A stretch of 64,000 bases of DNA from Saccopteryx bilineata (Eukaryota; Chordata; Mammalia; Chiroptera; Emballonuridae): NCBI RefSeq assembly GCF_036850765.1, contig NC_089490.1:242358442-242422441 (forward strand), given 5' to 3'. The stretch's first letter is position 1; each line of letters opens with the position of its first letter. The notes beneath the pieces are model-generated. The model saw nothing but the letters and a program-made list of their open reading frames with translations. It ran no database searches and was not told where the DNA came from. The position numbers and the translations under genes were made by a program. Shown piece by piece: positions 1 to 10,284 of this stretch.

Positions 1-340
1 ATCCAGGTGGTGCGAATTCCCAGCTAGCCCTCAACTGCCCTGACGAATGGGCAATGCCTGGGGAAGGGTTAACAGGCTGCTCTCTCTAGATCCAGAATGT
101 CTACCTTGCACCTCCCTGAAAACTCTTCATGAGCAGGAACTGTACCACTTCTGGCATCACCTGCTTCCTGGCCTGACCTGGCCTGACCCTTTCCCACCCC
201 ATCCTGATCTATTCTGAAAATGGCCTCCCCAAGAATGACATGGAACTCTGAATAAAAGCCCCATGTTAGTGACAGAATTTTTCTCAGGAAAAATTGTTAC
301 AATCAAAACATGTATGGTGTCTTTTTAAAATATCATTACC
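1..340. other. Unassigned sequence before first SINE
   Basis: No coding signal is recognised. An AATAAA at about 251-256 followed by GC-rich text could be the poly(A) region of an old LTR, but I cannot name a family. The last 14-15 bases (326-340) are the left target duplication of the next SINE. Confidence 0.4.
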
Positions 341-720
341 CAGGCCCTGGCCGGTTGGTTCAGTGGTAGAGCGTCGGCCTGGCGTGCAGGAGTCCCGGGT
401 TTGATTCCCGGCCAGGGCACACAGGAGAAGTGCCCATCTGCTTCTCCACCCCTCCCCCTCTCCTTCCTCTCTGTCTCTCTCTTTCCCTCCCACAGCCGAG
501 GCTCCATTGGAGCAAAGTTGGCCTGGGCGCTGAGGATGGCTCTGTAGCCTCTGCTTCAAGCGCTAGAATGGCTCTGGTTGCGGCAGAGCAACGCCCCAGA
601 TGGGCAGAGCATCGCCCCCTGGTGGGCATGCCGGGTGGATCCCGGTTGGGCACATGCGGGAGTCTGTCTGATTGCCTCACCGTTTCCAGATTCAGAAAAA
701 TACAAAAAATAAAATAAAAT
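341..720 (+). mobile_element. Bat tRNA-derived SINE, ~385-bp family (family A), full length
   Basis: The element starts with a tRNA-like head (GGCCCTGGCCGGTTGG, A box near 356-370) and a B-box-like GGTTTGATTCCC near 398. A pyrimidine-rich stretch and a long body (CCATTGGAGCAAAGTTGG, then GCATGCGGGAGTCTGTCTG) follow, ending in an A/T-rich tail. It is flanked by a 14-bp target duplication, AAAATATCATTACC, at 327-340 and 721-734. This shows insertion by the L1 machinery. The family name (Rhin-1 type) is inferred. A CTCF-like motif lies at 612-625. Confidence 0.93.
612..625 (-). promoter_or_regulatory. SINE-borne CTCF-like core motif
   Basis: On the minus strand the sequence reads CCACCAGGGGGCGA. 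This matches the CTCF core CCACCAGGGGGCG at every position. Binding is inferred, not shown. Confidence 0.5.
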
Positions 721-966
721 AAAATATCATTACCTGGCACTTCATTCCAAAGATGTCCTCATATATTACCAAGGTGTTGGTGCCAACCCTTAAGTGTGCA
801 TAAATGGCAGTTTCAAGTGCACACCGTGATTTTTGAATTGCAGTTTTTGAGTCAATTCCAAGAATTTTACTCTTAAGAGACCCAAATAGCACTGTAGAAA
901 AATGTATTTTTAGAAATTGCAGGAAAACCAACAGTCCCATCGTTTTTGTAATGTTTAAGTAATATA

Positions 967-3507
967 TAGTGATACCTTGAGATACGAGCAGACCAACATA
1001 TGAATTTTTTAAGATATGAGCTGCGACTCGGTCCATATTTTTGTTCGAGATCCAAGTGAAATTTTGAGATACGAGTTGTGATTTGGGAAGCTACTGCTAG
1101 TTGGCGCAGGGGCGCACGATCCAGTATCGGCAGCACAACACCGCATCTGGTTCTTTCCCACGTGTTACCCACAGAATCAAGTCGAATCTTGTGCGCTGTA
1201 CTCATTCATGCATCATTTTTGCATTTTTTACTAACCTTTTTTGTGTGCTATCATGGGGCCAAAGAAAGTGAGTGTAAAGGACAGTGGTGAGAAGAGAATG
1301 ATGTCGATAGAAGTAAAGCAAGAAATAATAGAAAAACATGAGCATGCTGTACGAGTACTGAACTGGCAAGGCTGTACAACCACAATACATTTACAATTTG
1401 TATCATCCTTAAACAAAAGGATGCCATCAAAAGCACAAATCCAGCAAAAGGAACTACAATTCTGTCCCAGTTAAGGACAAATATTCATGAAGAAATGGAG
1501 AAGCTTCTGCTGGTGTGGGTGAAAGAGAAAGAGCTGGCAGGAGATAGTGACAGAGACTATAATAGGCGAAAACGCACGTATTATCAATATTTACAGCGAC
1601 TTGAAGAAGAAAGAACTATCAACCTCAAAAGAGGTAGCAGAAGCTATGTTTAAGGCAAGTCATGGTGGTTTGAAAAATTCAAGAGGAAATCTGGCATCCA
1701 CTCAGTGGTGAGACATGGTGAAGCTGCAAGTGCTGATGTTAAGGCAGCTGAGGAGTACATCGCACGTTTTGCTGCACTTATCGTAAAGGAAGGCTGTATC
1801 CCCCAACAAGTGTTCAACTGTGACGAAACAGGATTGTTTGGGGGGAAAAAATGCCCCAGAGGACTTTCATCACTGAGGAGGAGAATAAGCTACCAGGCCA
1901 TAAACCCATGAAGGACCGTCTGACCCTTGCATTGTGTGCAAATGCTAGTGGTGACTGTAAAGTAAAGCCACTGCTAGTGTATCATTCCAAAAATCCTTGA
2001 GCCTTTAAGACTCACAAGATTCTTAAAGAAAAACTGCAGGTTATGTGGCGTGCCAATGCTAGGGCATGGGTTACGCGGCAGTGTTTTATTGAATGGGTAA
2101 ATCTTGTCTTTGGTCCTGCAGTAAAAAAATATCTTCAAGAAAATAAACTCCCAATGAAAGCATTACTAATCCTTGAAAATGCTCCAGCCCACCCACCTGG
2201 TCTTGAAGATAATATTCTCGATGAGTTCAAATTCGTGAAAGTCCTCTACCTCCCACCCAACACGACTTCAATCTTGCAACCTATGGATCAACAGGTCATT
2301 TCCAACTTTAAAAAGCTTTACACAAAGCACTTGTTCCACCGCTGCTTTGAGGTGACTGAGAATACAATTCTAACCCTTCAAGAATTTTGGAAAGATCACT
2401 ACAACATCATGATATGTTTACGCATTATTGACTTGGCATGGCAAGAGGTTACAAGAAGAACCTTGAACTCGGCATGGAAAAAGTTATGGCTGATGTTGCA
2501 GACAGGAACTTCAAAGGATTCAAACCAGAGACCGAGACCGAGGTAGAAGCGTTGGAGGGGATTGTGTCTCTCAGAAAGTCGATGGGTCTGGAGGTAAATG
2601 AGGGTGACATAAAGGAGCTCATTGAGGAACATGAGGAGGAACTCTCAACTGAGGAGTTGAAGGAGCTACTGAAGATGCAACATACAGAGCTTCTGCAAGA
2701 GATTAGTAGTGAGGAGGAGGTAGAGTCGGAGGAAGTGATTTGTATAAGTGAAATTAAAGACATGCTGGCAATGTGGGAGAAGCTTTCAAGTTTCATTAAA
2801 AAGAAGCACCCAGAAAAAGTTTCAACTGGTCGTGCTTCAGCACTTTTTAATGACACTTGTTTGTCACATTTCCGTAACATTTTAAAAGGCAGGCAAAAAC
2901 AAACCTCTTCAGATAGATTTTTATTCAAAAGTCCTGCAAATGAAAGTGCCAAAAGTGCAGCCAAAAAGGCAAACACAGGTGATGATTAAATGAAAAATAC
3001 GTAATGTTAAGTTTAGGTTAATTTTAAAGTTAAGAAAGTGCATTTTTTTACAATTAAGTTTTTGTGGTTTCATTCTAAGTACAGAAAGTGAAGTTTTAGT
3101 TTTGTTTAAAGTAAAGAAAATGCAGTTTTAGTTTACATTTAGTGTTAAGTGCAGTTTTAGTTTACGTGTCTACAGTGTCTGCATCCCTCCCTCCCTCCCT
3201 CCTCCTCCGCCATTCACCTCCGTTAGCCGCACTGGTCTGTCTCCAAGGTAAGAATACAGTACAGTACTAAATAACACTTTTTTATTTCATATATTTTGTT
3301 ATGCATTGGTAAAGTATACATGTGTTTCTTAATTAAAAACATGTCTTTTTTCATAATTTAGGATGGTTTGGCAATGTTTCACAGGGCTGGAATGGATTAA
3401 ATCTATTTCAGTTATTTTAAATGGGAGAAATTTGTTTGATATATGAATTGATTGACTTACTAGCTCAGTTACAGAACGAATTAAACTCATATCTCAAGGT
3501 ACCACTG
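967..3507 (+). mobile_element. Tigger-type (pogo/Tc1-mariner) DNA transposon, ~2.5 kb
   Basis: The ends are inverted repeats: the left end reads TAGTGATACCTTGAGATA and the right end, reverse-complemented, reads CAGTGGTACCTTGAGATA. A TA dinucleotide flanks each end (965-966 and 3508-3509), as expected for this superfamily. The inner part of each terminus carries further ATACGAG-like repeats. The interior carries a decayed transposase gene followed by about 500 bp of 3' sequence containing a CCCT run at 3186-3205. The length agrees with full-length mammalian Tigger elements. The exact subfamily was not determined. Confidence 0.9.
1253..2989 (+). pseudogene. Tigger transposase pseudogene (CENP-B/pogo-like)
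   Basis: The reading frame opens at an ATG at 1253 (MGPKKVSVKD) and covers a CENP-B-type N-terminal helix-turn-helix (IEVKQEIIEKHEHAV). It then passes through at least three frame changes. A middle piece (1705-1911) carries the first catalytic acidic motif, NCDETGLF. A third piece (2043-2546) carries LILENAPAHP and LQPMDQQVI. In pogo-type transposases the middle motif normally has Asp (LDNAPAHP), so this copy has Glu at a catalytic position. The C-terminal acidic region (2438-2989) is open in another frame. The protein is not functional: frameshifts, stops and a replaced catalytic residue are all visible. Related domesticated genes (JRK, TIGD family) would be intact, so this is a transposon remnant and not a host gene. 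Confidence 0.88.
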
Positions 3508-3890
3508 TACTGCTGATCAGTGACAGGAGACTTAAATATAGATGCACAGGCTTGTGCTCCTTTTCACTGAATCATTGTCCCTGTGGCTTTACCAAGTTGT
3601 TGTTTTTTTTTGAGGGGGTCTTAAACCATGTATATAGGCTGTGGACACCTTGACGAGATTGGGGTTGAGATCCACAATTCTTATACCCTAACCCCCCTTC
3701 AGATTCCTTTGATGGATTTCCCATAACAACGTGGACCCTCACACCCTCTGCTGTTTCTCTTTTAAATCAATAATGAGTCCATTCCATCTTCGCTAGGATC
3801 AGTTTGATGTATATGAACCTATGGTAATGGAAACAATAGCTACCACCCTGCTATTTTCCAGGTACTTGGCATACTATGTTATCATTGAAC
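3508..3890. other. Unassigned sequence
   Basis: Single-copy-looking AT-moderate DNA with a T-run near 3600. No open reading frame, repeat end or splice-flanked segment is convincing. Confidence 0.4.
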
Positions 3891-4135
3891 GTGCAGTTTA
3901 GCACCCTGGTAAGAGTATGGCTTTTGGAGCTAGACCCACCTCTGTTGCCAATCCTAGCCCTACCACTCATCAACTGTGTGACCTGGCGCACATTCATTAA
4001 CATTTCTAGGGCTCAGCTGTCCCATCTTTGAAATGTCAACTTTAAAAAGTACTTCTTTTTGAGGTTGTTGTGAGGATTGGGTGTTTAGAAGAGTCTTCTA
4101 ACATAGTCAATTCCACGTACGCGTTAGCACTTCAG
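3891..4135 (+). repeat. MIR SINE (ancient)
   Basis: The order of diagnostic blocks matches MIR: AAGAGTATGGCTTTTGGAG, the core CATCAACTGTGTGACCTGG, and GGTTGTTGTGAGGATTGGGT near the 3' part. Divergence is high, as expected for a mammal-wide element. Confidence 0.8.
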
Positions 4136-4260
4136 GACACGACCTTGTGAGGTAGGAGAAGCCCACACGCAGCCCAGAAAAGGTATCCATTTGCCCAGTG
4201 TCACATAATTTAAGGAGGGGCAGCGACGGAATTTGGAGTCGGGTCATTTTGTCCGTAAGA
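4136..4260 (-). repeat. MIR SINE, reverse orientation
   Basis: Reads as the reverse complement of the MIR core: CCTTGTGAGGTAGG, then TTTGCCCAGTGTCACATAAT, then GGAATTTGGAGTC. It lies tail to tail with the preceding plus-strand MIR, giving two unrelated old insertions in opposite directions. Confidence 0.65.
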
Positions 4261-5300
4261 CTGTGTCCCTCCTACCCTGCCGCGCACCTCACGTATCCCG
4301 GATTGTGTCTGACCCACCCGCGCCCACCAGCGCCCTGCCCGCCCGCGGAGGAAACAGGCGGTTTCCCGCGCCAGTCCCCGCTCCCCGGCAGTTCCCAGGA
4401 ACGCTAGGGAAAACCCAGGAGCACTGAAAAGTGCGTCCTCCCGCCCGGCCCCGGCGTGCCCTCTGGAGAAGCCAGCAGGTCTGCTCCTGGTCTGCCCCTG
4501 CAGGCCCCGGCACCTGGGCACGGGCCCTGGGCACTGGCCCTGGGCACTGTGCGTCTACCCCTTTCCGAGCTGCCCCCGGGGGCCGAGGGTGAGAGCCCGG
4601 CCGGTGCCGCGGACGCACCGCGGACGCACCGCGCGCGCTGGGCGGGCTCTCCGCCGACTCCTGCCCGGGTGCCGCCGGGTGGGAATCCCAGCCCAGCTGG
4701 GGAGGAAGGCAGTTGTTTTCCTGCCGGTGGAACGCTCCACTTGAAATCGTTCCATAAGGCTGTTCTCGCCTCCGACTCCGGGAGGAACTGTAATTAACAC
4801 AGCAACAAACGCCCACGATGCTAACTGGCAAAGGGAGTGTAACACGAGCCGCTTCTCCAACTCAGTCGGGCCAGTTGCTCTCCCTTCTTGCCTCCCCATT
4901 TGGTCTGTTTTGGTTCCGCAGTCATCCAACTGTGGCGTTTCTTAAAACATGTCAGTGGCTGGTGTTTGTGTTTGGGGTTGAACAGTTTCACACACCACGG
5001 CGCTGGAGACGGTGCCGAGCAGCTGCTGCGCTGGGTCCAGGCTTTCTGCGGTTTGGGGAGTGGCAGGTAGAAAACTGAAGAAGTGGCTGGAAGGGTGGGA
5101 GGGAGGATAGGGAAGGACGCCTCCTCCGGTTGTCTGGAGTTGGGTCGGTAGCCTCCTCCGGACAAGGACAGGTAAAACCGGTCTGCCGGGTCCCCGGGCG
5201 GGGAGGGGGGGGGGGTGTTGGAGATGTCCCACGTGAGTCGCGTCTTCTGCTGGCGGCAGCGCTCCGACTGTGGCTCTGAGGCCGGGACACTGGGACCAAG
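4260..5300. promoter_or_regulatory. CpG-island-like segment, candidate promoter
   Basis: GC content rises sharply here and CpG is frequent (for example about 4312-4346, 4436-4470 and 4580-4680), unlike the CpG-poor surroundings. Short internal tandem repeats occur: CCGCGGACGCA twice at about 4612-4634 and CCCTGGGCACTGG twice at about 4525-4550. A GGGCGGGG Sp1-type box lies at about 5196-5203 beside a G run. Open frames cross it on both strands (to about 180 codons), but they are what GC-rich DNA gives by chance and match no family I know. It may mark the transcription start of a flanking gene, direction unknown. It is not explained by a recognised repeat. Confidence 0.55.
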
Positions 5301-5449
5301 AGCTAAAGGAATGGGGGCCAAACCTGGGGGTGGGAGGTAGGGGTGGGGTTGAAGACGGTCAGTGTTGTGGTAGGGGGTGCACTTTTACTGCTCTATCTAT
5401 GGCTATAAGGGTTTGCTTTCTGATGCGGCCGTTGCAGATAAACTTGCCC

Positions 5450-5585
5450 TGGTCAAGTGTGGCTCCCGGACCAGCAGCCCAGCCTCACGTGGGAGCTTGT
5501 TACATGCAGAATCCCAGGCCCTGCTCCAGGTCTACTGATTCTCAAGCTACTCTTTAACAAGATCCCTGGCCGATTTCTGGGAACA
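5450..5585 (-). repeat. MER5A (hAT-Charlie MITE) fragment
   Basis: Reads as the reverse complement of MER5A: TCAAGTGTGGCTCCCGGACC, GGGAGCTTGTTACATGCAGA, CTACTGATTCTCAAGC. One end is missing. Confidence 0.75.
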
Positions 5586-6315
5586 AAAAAGTTTGTGTAA
5601 TATATATGCCTTTCTCTAGTGTCTCAGGCAGTGCCCTGTTGTATCAACACATTACCGTCAAAATTTGTGGAAAAGGTATAGTTTGGGAGGAAATGTAACT
5701 CTGAAACTCTTTGATGCTTAGCAGCAGGTGTCTGCTCATTACTGCTTAGGGGTCATGAGCTGGGGGAAGATAGAGCTTGCCCTACAGTCCAACCCAGAGA
5801 AACTCAGAGACTAGACGGGAAACCAAAACCCAAACAAGAACTGAGTAACTAGAGGAGATAATAATTCAAGAGATTACACAGGCAGAATAACCAATACTTA
5901 TGTGAATATTGTCTATATATACATTCATATATATTATACATAGAGAGAATATTCTAACATAGTGCCTCACACATAGTAGGTAATCACTATTTATTAACTC
6001 AATAGGTGGATATAACATATTCTCCCGAAAAGAGAAAAACTGTCTTTTAAGCCAAACAAGCATGGCTCTGCCCCCAAATAAAATGTATTACCAATAACCA
6101 GTCTATATAATATGTCTTTTAAAATATTAATTATACACATGTCCACCACAGATACATGGCCCCTGCTTGAACACAATAGATTATGGAAGCCCAGAGGGGC
6201 CCAGCGTAGCTTCTTCAAGTCCCCTACTACATCCTCAGGGTCAGAATTACCCGACAAGCCTTCTATGTGGCCCTTCAGCCTTCCCTGGCTGCAGTACCCT
6301 CATAGATCAGAGATT
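5586..6315. other. Unassigned; contains a MIR/L2 3' tail at ~5945-6000
   Basis: The words AGTGCCTCACACATAGTAGG and TAATCACTATTTATTAA at 5960-5998 match the 3' tail shared by MIR and L2. The rest is AT-rich and unrecognised. Confidence 0.45.
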
Positions 6316-7002
6316 GTGTAAAGCCAGGAGGCACGGCCAGGGCCAGCATCACAGCCGTCTGGCCCATGCAGGTTCGCATTGGATTCGGACAGTCGGCAAA
6401 GAAATAGCGGAGCCAAAAACTGGTGGGCCATAGTCTTTAATTCTAGCTTTGCACCCAGCGGGCAAGTAAAAATACACACTGGGCTCCAAAACCCAGTCAC
6501 ATTCAGTGCTCACAAAGCTACTGACTTATCCGAGTTTCCTAGAATCAAAGGTTTCTAGCTCACCAGACTTATTCACCTCTGTTCCCCATCTCCTTCCTTA
6601 TCCCAGATACAAGCTCTACACAAACTGGCATCTCACTCAGCACTCCGCCATCTTGGCTGCTTCTCCTGGCCTCCTCCACATGGCCTTACTCTGCTCTCCT
6701 CTGCTCTCTCTTCTAACCTCAGGAACCAAGAGCCCAAACTCCGGTTTTGCCCCCACTTTATACTGTAGCTTCACAACCTCTAATCCAATATACAAAGTAG
6801 GGAAGTCTCTAATACAAAGTCACTTCTCTGAGGCATGATTGGATTGTACCACCCCACATCAAAAAGGGTGGGAAAGGCTTAATCCCAAAACCAAGCCCCA
6901 GGCTACAAGGATTTTCAACACACATTAATATCACCTGGGTGACGGTCTCCTTGTGTTATCTTTAACAAAGTAAGCATAATACACTTTATCCGCCCAACAG
7001 AC
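6316..7002 (-). mobile_element. Solo LTR of an endogenous retrovirus, minus orientation (tentative)
   Basis: Reverse-complemented, the segment begins TGTTGGGCGGATAAAG. It has a TATA-like TATAAAGTGGGGGC (plus-strand about 6760) and an AATTAAAGACT poly(A)-like signal (about 6435-6445), followed by a U5-like stretch ending near TACACA at 6316. This order (TG start, TATA, AATAAA-like, CA end) is that of an LTR. No short target duplication is visible, so the left boundary is uncertain. No internal viral genes flank it. The family is not named. Confidence 0.55.
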
Positions 7003-7088
7003 TGTAACTTTTTTCAGAGCCGTTTCAGTGTTAGGAATTATTATTGATCTGCAAGCCAAATATTTTCAAACTGAGGTTTCACTGAAAG

Positions 7089-7410
7089 GCCTATAATAGC
7101 TCCAATTTATTCTGTCAAGTATTCCAAGTTCCCTAACTAGGCACTTCATCATGTGAGTTGTGCATAGGGAGTCCCTGTGATGGGCAGGAGTGGAGCATCC
7201 TTCATCTCTTGGTGGTTAGAAGGATCTTTACAATTTTTAAAATCCATTTATTTTTGTTTTCACTTCAAAATTTTGTTGGCATTACCCACTAAGAGGAGGG
7301 ATGCTTCCCACCTGCTCCTCACAGGCACTCCCTATGCTCAGCCCACATGATTAAGTGCCTAGTTAGGGAACTTTGAGTACTTGAAAGAATAAATTAGAGC
7401 TACCACAGGC
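7089..7410. repeat. Large imperfect inverted repeat (arms 7089-7208 and 7291-7410)
   Basis: The left arm (GCCTATAATAGCTCCAATTT...) and the reverse complement of the right arm (GCCTGTGGTAGCTCTAATTT...) align without gaps over 120 positions with about 20 mismatches (~83%). The longest identical stretch is TTCCCTAACTAGGCACTT. The spacer is 82 bp and AT-rich. There is no poly(A) tail, tRNA head or recognised element. An RNA across it could form a long stem-loop. It may be a palindromic MITE, but no target duplication is obvious. Confidence 0.85.
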
Positions 7411-8287
7411 TGTTCAATGGTGGTATGTCCTTGAGCTATAGGTGAAGAAGGGAGAGGCACAGTTAGGACAGCAATTGGGGGTCGGGGGAACTCTCGTATT
7501 TACACTCCCACCAAATTAGCCTTTTATACTTGGTTCATGATGAGAGTTCAGCACAGCCTATCTAATGCATACTATTGGGTAAAGAGGAATTGTCAAATGC
7601 TGACGAATAATAAGTCATTAGGAAGCAGCTGACATCTTACAGTGTCTACATTCTGAAAGCTTTCTTTGCCTCTGTCATTACATTAAAACAGTTTCTTCCC
7701 AAAACTTCCAGGAGAGCTGAGCAGCAAATATCCAAACTAGAAGAGAATAATCTCTTTTTGGTGACAGTCCACACATCTAGTACTTTGCCTGGGTACCACT
7801 TGTTTTTAAAATATTGGGAATCTTGACATTGAAAGAATTCAAAATCTGTTTCAGATGGGAACTCTGAAAGCTGAAATTGGAAGCCATTACCTCAGGGAAT
7901 ATTGTTGTTGGTAACTTTACAAATAATAGCATTATTGGTTTGCAAAAGTCACCAAGATGTTGTCATGGCAATGGTAGAACCAGACACAGTATGGGGGGTG
8001 GGGGGACAGAAGAGAAAAGAAGAAAAAAACTTTCATCATCAGCAATGTTGAGAACCATAAACTCAGTAATTAGAGTTACAGAAAAAAAATAGTGGGAGTT
8101 AGAACCACAGTGATGCAATCAGCTAATCTGGAGCTGATTAAAATCCTGGCATAGCATGGCACCAGTTGCTATCTTTTGCTGATATAAACCAATGGAATAA
8201 AAAAACAAACACAAGTGACAATGGAAAGTAATGAAGATGTCCATTGTTCCTCCTTACTGGCTTTCTGATTATTACAGCTGTATTAAA
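7411..8287. other. Unassigned sequence
   Basis: No convincing coding region or repeat. A purine-rich stretch lies at 7990-8030. The short frame at 7877-8092 has no recognisable motif. Confidence 0.4.
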
Positions 8288-8293
8288 AGGAAA

Positions 8294-8297
<4 letters not shown>

Positions 8298-8324
<27 letters not shown>

Positions 8325-8683
8325 GTATTTTTCTGAAGCTGGAAACCGGGAGAAACAGTCAGACTCCCGCATGCGCCCGACCGGGATCCACCCGGCACGC
8401 CCACCAGGGGGCGACGTTCTGCCCACCAGGGGGTGACGCTCCCTCGCGACCAGAGCCACTCTAGCGCCTGGGGCAGAGGCCAAGGAGCCATCCCCAGCGC
8501 CCGGGCCATCTTTGCTCCAATGGAGCCTCGGCTGCGGGAGGGGAAGAGAGAGACAGAGAGGAAGGAGAGGGGGAGGGGTGGAGAAGCAGATAGGTGCTTC
8601 TCCTGTGTGCCCTGGCCGGGAATCGAACCCAGGACTTCTGCACGCCAGGCCGATGCTCTACCCTGAGCCAACCGGCCAGGGCC
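8298..8683 (-). mobile_element. Family A bat SINE, young copy with (ATT)n tail
   Basis: Full length in reverse. The tRNA-like head ends at GGCCAGGGCC (8674-8683), a B box GGGAATCGAACCC lies at about 8618-8630, and the A-rich tail has become (ATT)n at 8294-8325. The target duplication AGGAAATATT occurs at 8288-8297 and 8684-8693. The body holds two adjacent CTCF-like motifs. Confidence 0.95.
8401..8436 (+). promoter_or_regulatory. Pair of CTCF-like core motifs inside SINE
   Basis: CCACCAGGGGGCGA (8401-8414) and CCACCAGGGGGTGA (8423-8436) lie 22 bp apart in the same direction. The first is a full match to the CTCF core. Function is inferred. Confidence 0.55.
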
Positions 8684-8693
8684 AGGAAATATT

Positions 8694-9220
8694 TTTATAG
8701 AAAACGTGTTAGGGGGAAAAAAACCTGTGAGGATGTTCATTAAAAAGTATTGAGATTAATAATAGAATTATTTTTGTGCCAAGCAGAATTTAATTGTTGT
8801 AAACAGAAAATGTAAAGATACATCTTTAAAATATAAAACACCTAAACATTTATCCCAGGAGGAAGGGGAAGGAATCAGCTACGCATATTTATAGGCTATA
8901 GTTCTGTTTTGTTGTGGACGGACATTTGTCTTCCTTTTTTGGCCACCCAGCATCTTTCCACTGTTTGAAGAACGCCCCTCCCCAGTCCTACCTCCACTCC
9001 TGAAGCAGAGGCCATTTCCCGTTCTGTAAATTGGATATGCTAGTCCCTAGATTTCTCGACCTTCCTGGAACTCCATTCACGTCATCTTCAGACTTTAATT
9101 AAAAGAGAAATGATTACCCAAATGTATTGTAGAGATGGGTGGGGCAGCAGCAACCTCTGATTTCAGAGGTGTCGATAACAACAGGGATGGTGGCAGCAGT
9201 TGGTGGCACCACGCTTAGGA
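8694..9220. other. Unassigned sequence upstream of candidate promoter
   Basis: AT-rich at first, then a more balanced non-repetitive segment from about 8940 with a TTAATTAAAAG (HNF1-like half sites) at about 9096-9106. No repeat family is recognised. Confidence 0.35.
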
Positions 9221-9320
9221 TATAAGCAGTGCACGCTGGAGGGTTTGACATCCAGAGGAGGCACTTTGTCACACGATGTGGGCATTCTTCTTGGCCTGCA
9301 GCTTCTTCACAGATGCTGTG
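9221..9320 (+). promoter_or_regulatory. Candidate TATA promoter and signal-peptide-like first exon
   Basis: TATAAGCAGTGCAC starts at 9221. An ATG follows at 9276 in the context CACACGATGTGG and opens MWAFFLACSFFTDAV, a short hydrophobic stretch of signal-peptide character. A GTGAGC splice-donor-like sequence follows at about 9318, and without splicing the frame stops soon after at 9342. Spacing from TATA to ATG (about 55 bp) fits a short 5' UTR of a secreted-protein gene. I do not recognise the protein. No downstream exon could be assigned with confidence, so this may be chance or a dead gene remnant. Confidence 0.25.
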
Positions 9321-9342
9321 AGCTGTCCAATATCCTTTAAAT

Positions 9343-10059
9343 GAATTCTTTAGCTTCTGAAATCATTCAGGTTTTTTTAACTGCAACACTATTACTCACA
9401 ATATATTGGAAAACTGCAAAATGATTTGGAGCAATTATAGCATTAGAAGGAAGTGAAAATGAAATTTCACCACATTCCCTTCGGGACAGGGGTATTCTAA
9501 AGGCCATCAAGAAAATTAAGAAGAACCAGGAGAGTAAGCCTGCTTATCTATGGATTTAAGGATAGAAAATATTTTTAAGCAAATTCTAATTTTCAATAAG
9601 ATTTTAAAGTGAAGATTAAATTATTTTCAAGACCTTCTTAAGAACTTTATTGGTGCATAAAGTGATCAGAGAAATGGAGGAGGAGTTAGAGAATTCTAAA
9701 TCCTTCACTAAGTACAACACAAGCATTCCATGAAAAAAGAGACTTGATTGAGAACTTCTGGGACGTTGGAATGACAGCATGACATGAGCAAAGATCCGTT
9801 CAGTTGGATGACATTGGACAAGATGTTTAACATGAAATCCATTTGATCTCTCAAAAAATTATCAAAATCTCATCTGGAAACAGTTAAAAACCAGTCAAAC
9901 ATGTCACTTACTATCCACTAAATTAGAGCACAAAATAATTGTTAACACAAAAATAGCAACAAGAGAAACACCTTTCATTAGAGGATCAAGGTTCAAGCAA
10001 ACATTCCCTAATTAATCCTTTCAACAACATCAGGAAGTTATTATTTAGCATTTTCACAG
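9343..10059. other. Unassigned sequence
   Basis: AT-rich, no named repeat seen. A 40-odd-nt lysine-rich frame around 9490-9530 between AG and GT-like sites was considered as an exon but is weak. Confidence 0.35.
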
Positions 10060-10185
10060 ATAGCACTTGATGTTTTCAAAGTGTTTTACCAACAGTAATT
10101 AGCTGTTCTTCTCATCAGCCTTTGAAGTAGGTCAATATCATTATCCCCATTTTAAAGAAAAGCAAGGCACTGAATAAATATGTAC
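10060..10185 (-). repeat. MIR/L2-related fragment
   Basis: Contains the reverse MIR core: TCAAAGTGTTTTACCAACAG, TTTGAAGTAGGTCAATATCA and TTATCCCCATTTTAAAGAAA, in the expected order. Confidence 0.6.
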
Positions 10186-10250
10186 AGAACATGGGGACCA
10201 CTAACATAATCCTCATGTTGATCAAGTCTCATTTTTCTGCCACTACCATC

Positions 10251-10252
<2 letters not shown>

Positions 10253-10284
<32 letters not shown>

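Noticed and set aside
4289..5321. Open frames of 100-180 codons across the GC-rich island
   Set aside because: Present on both strands and in several frames, no domain, no consistent start context; expected in GC-rich DNA where stops are rare.
9480..9530. Mini-exon with KAIKKIKKNQE downstream of the candidate first exon
   Set aside because: The acceptor and donor-like sites are weak, and phase with the upstream segment could not be established.
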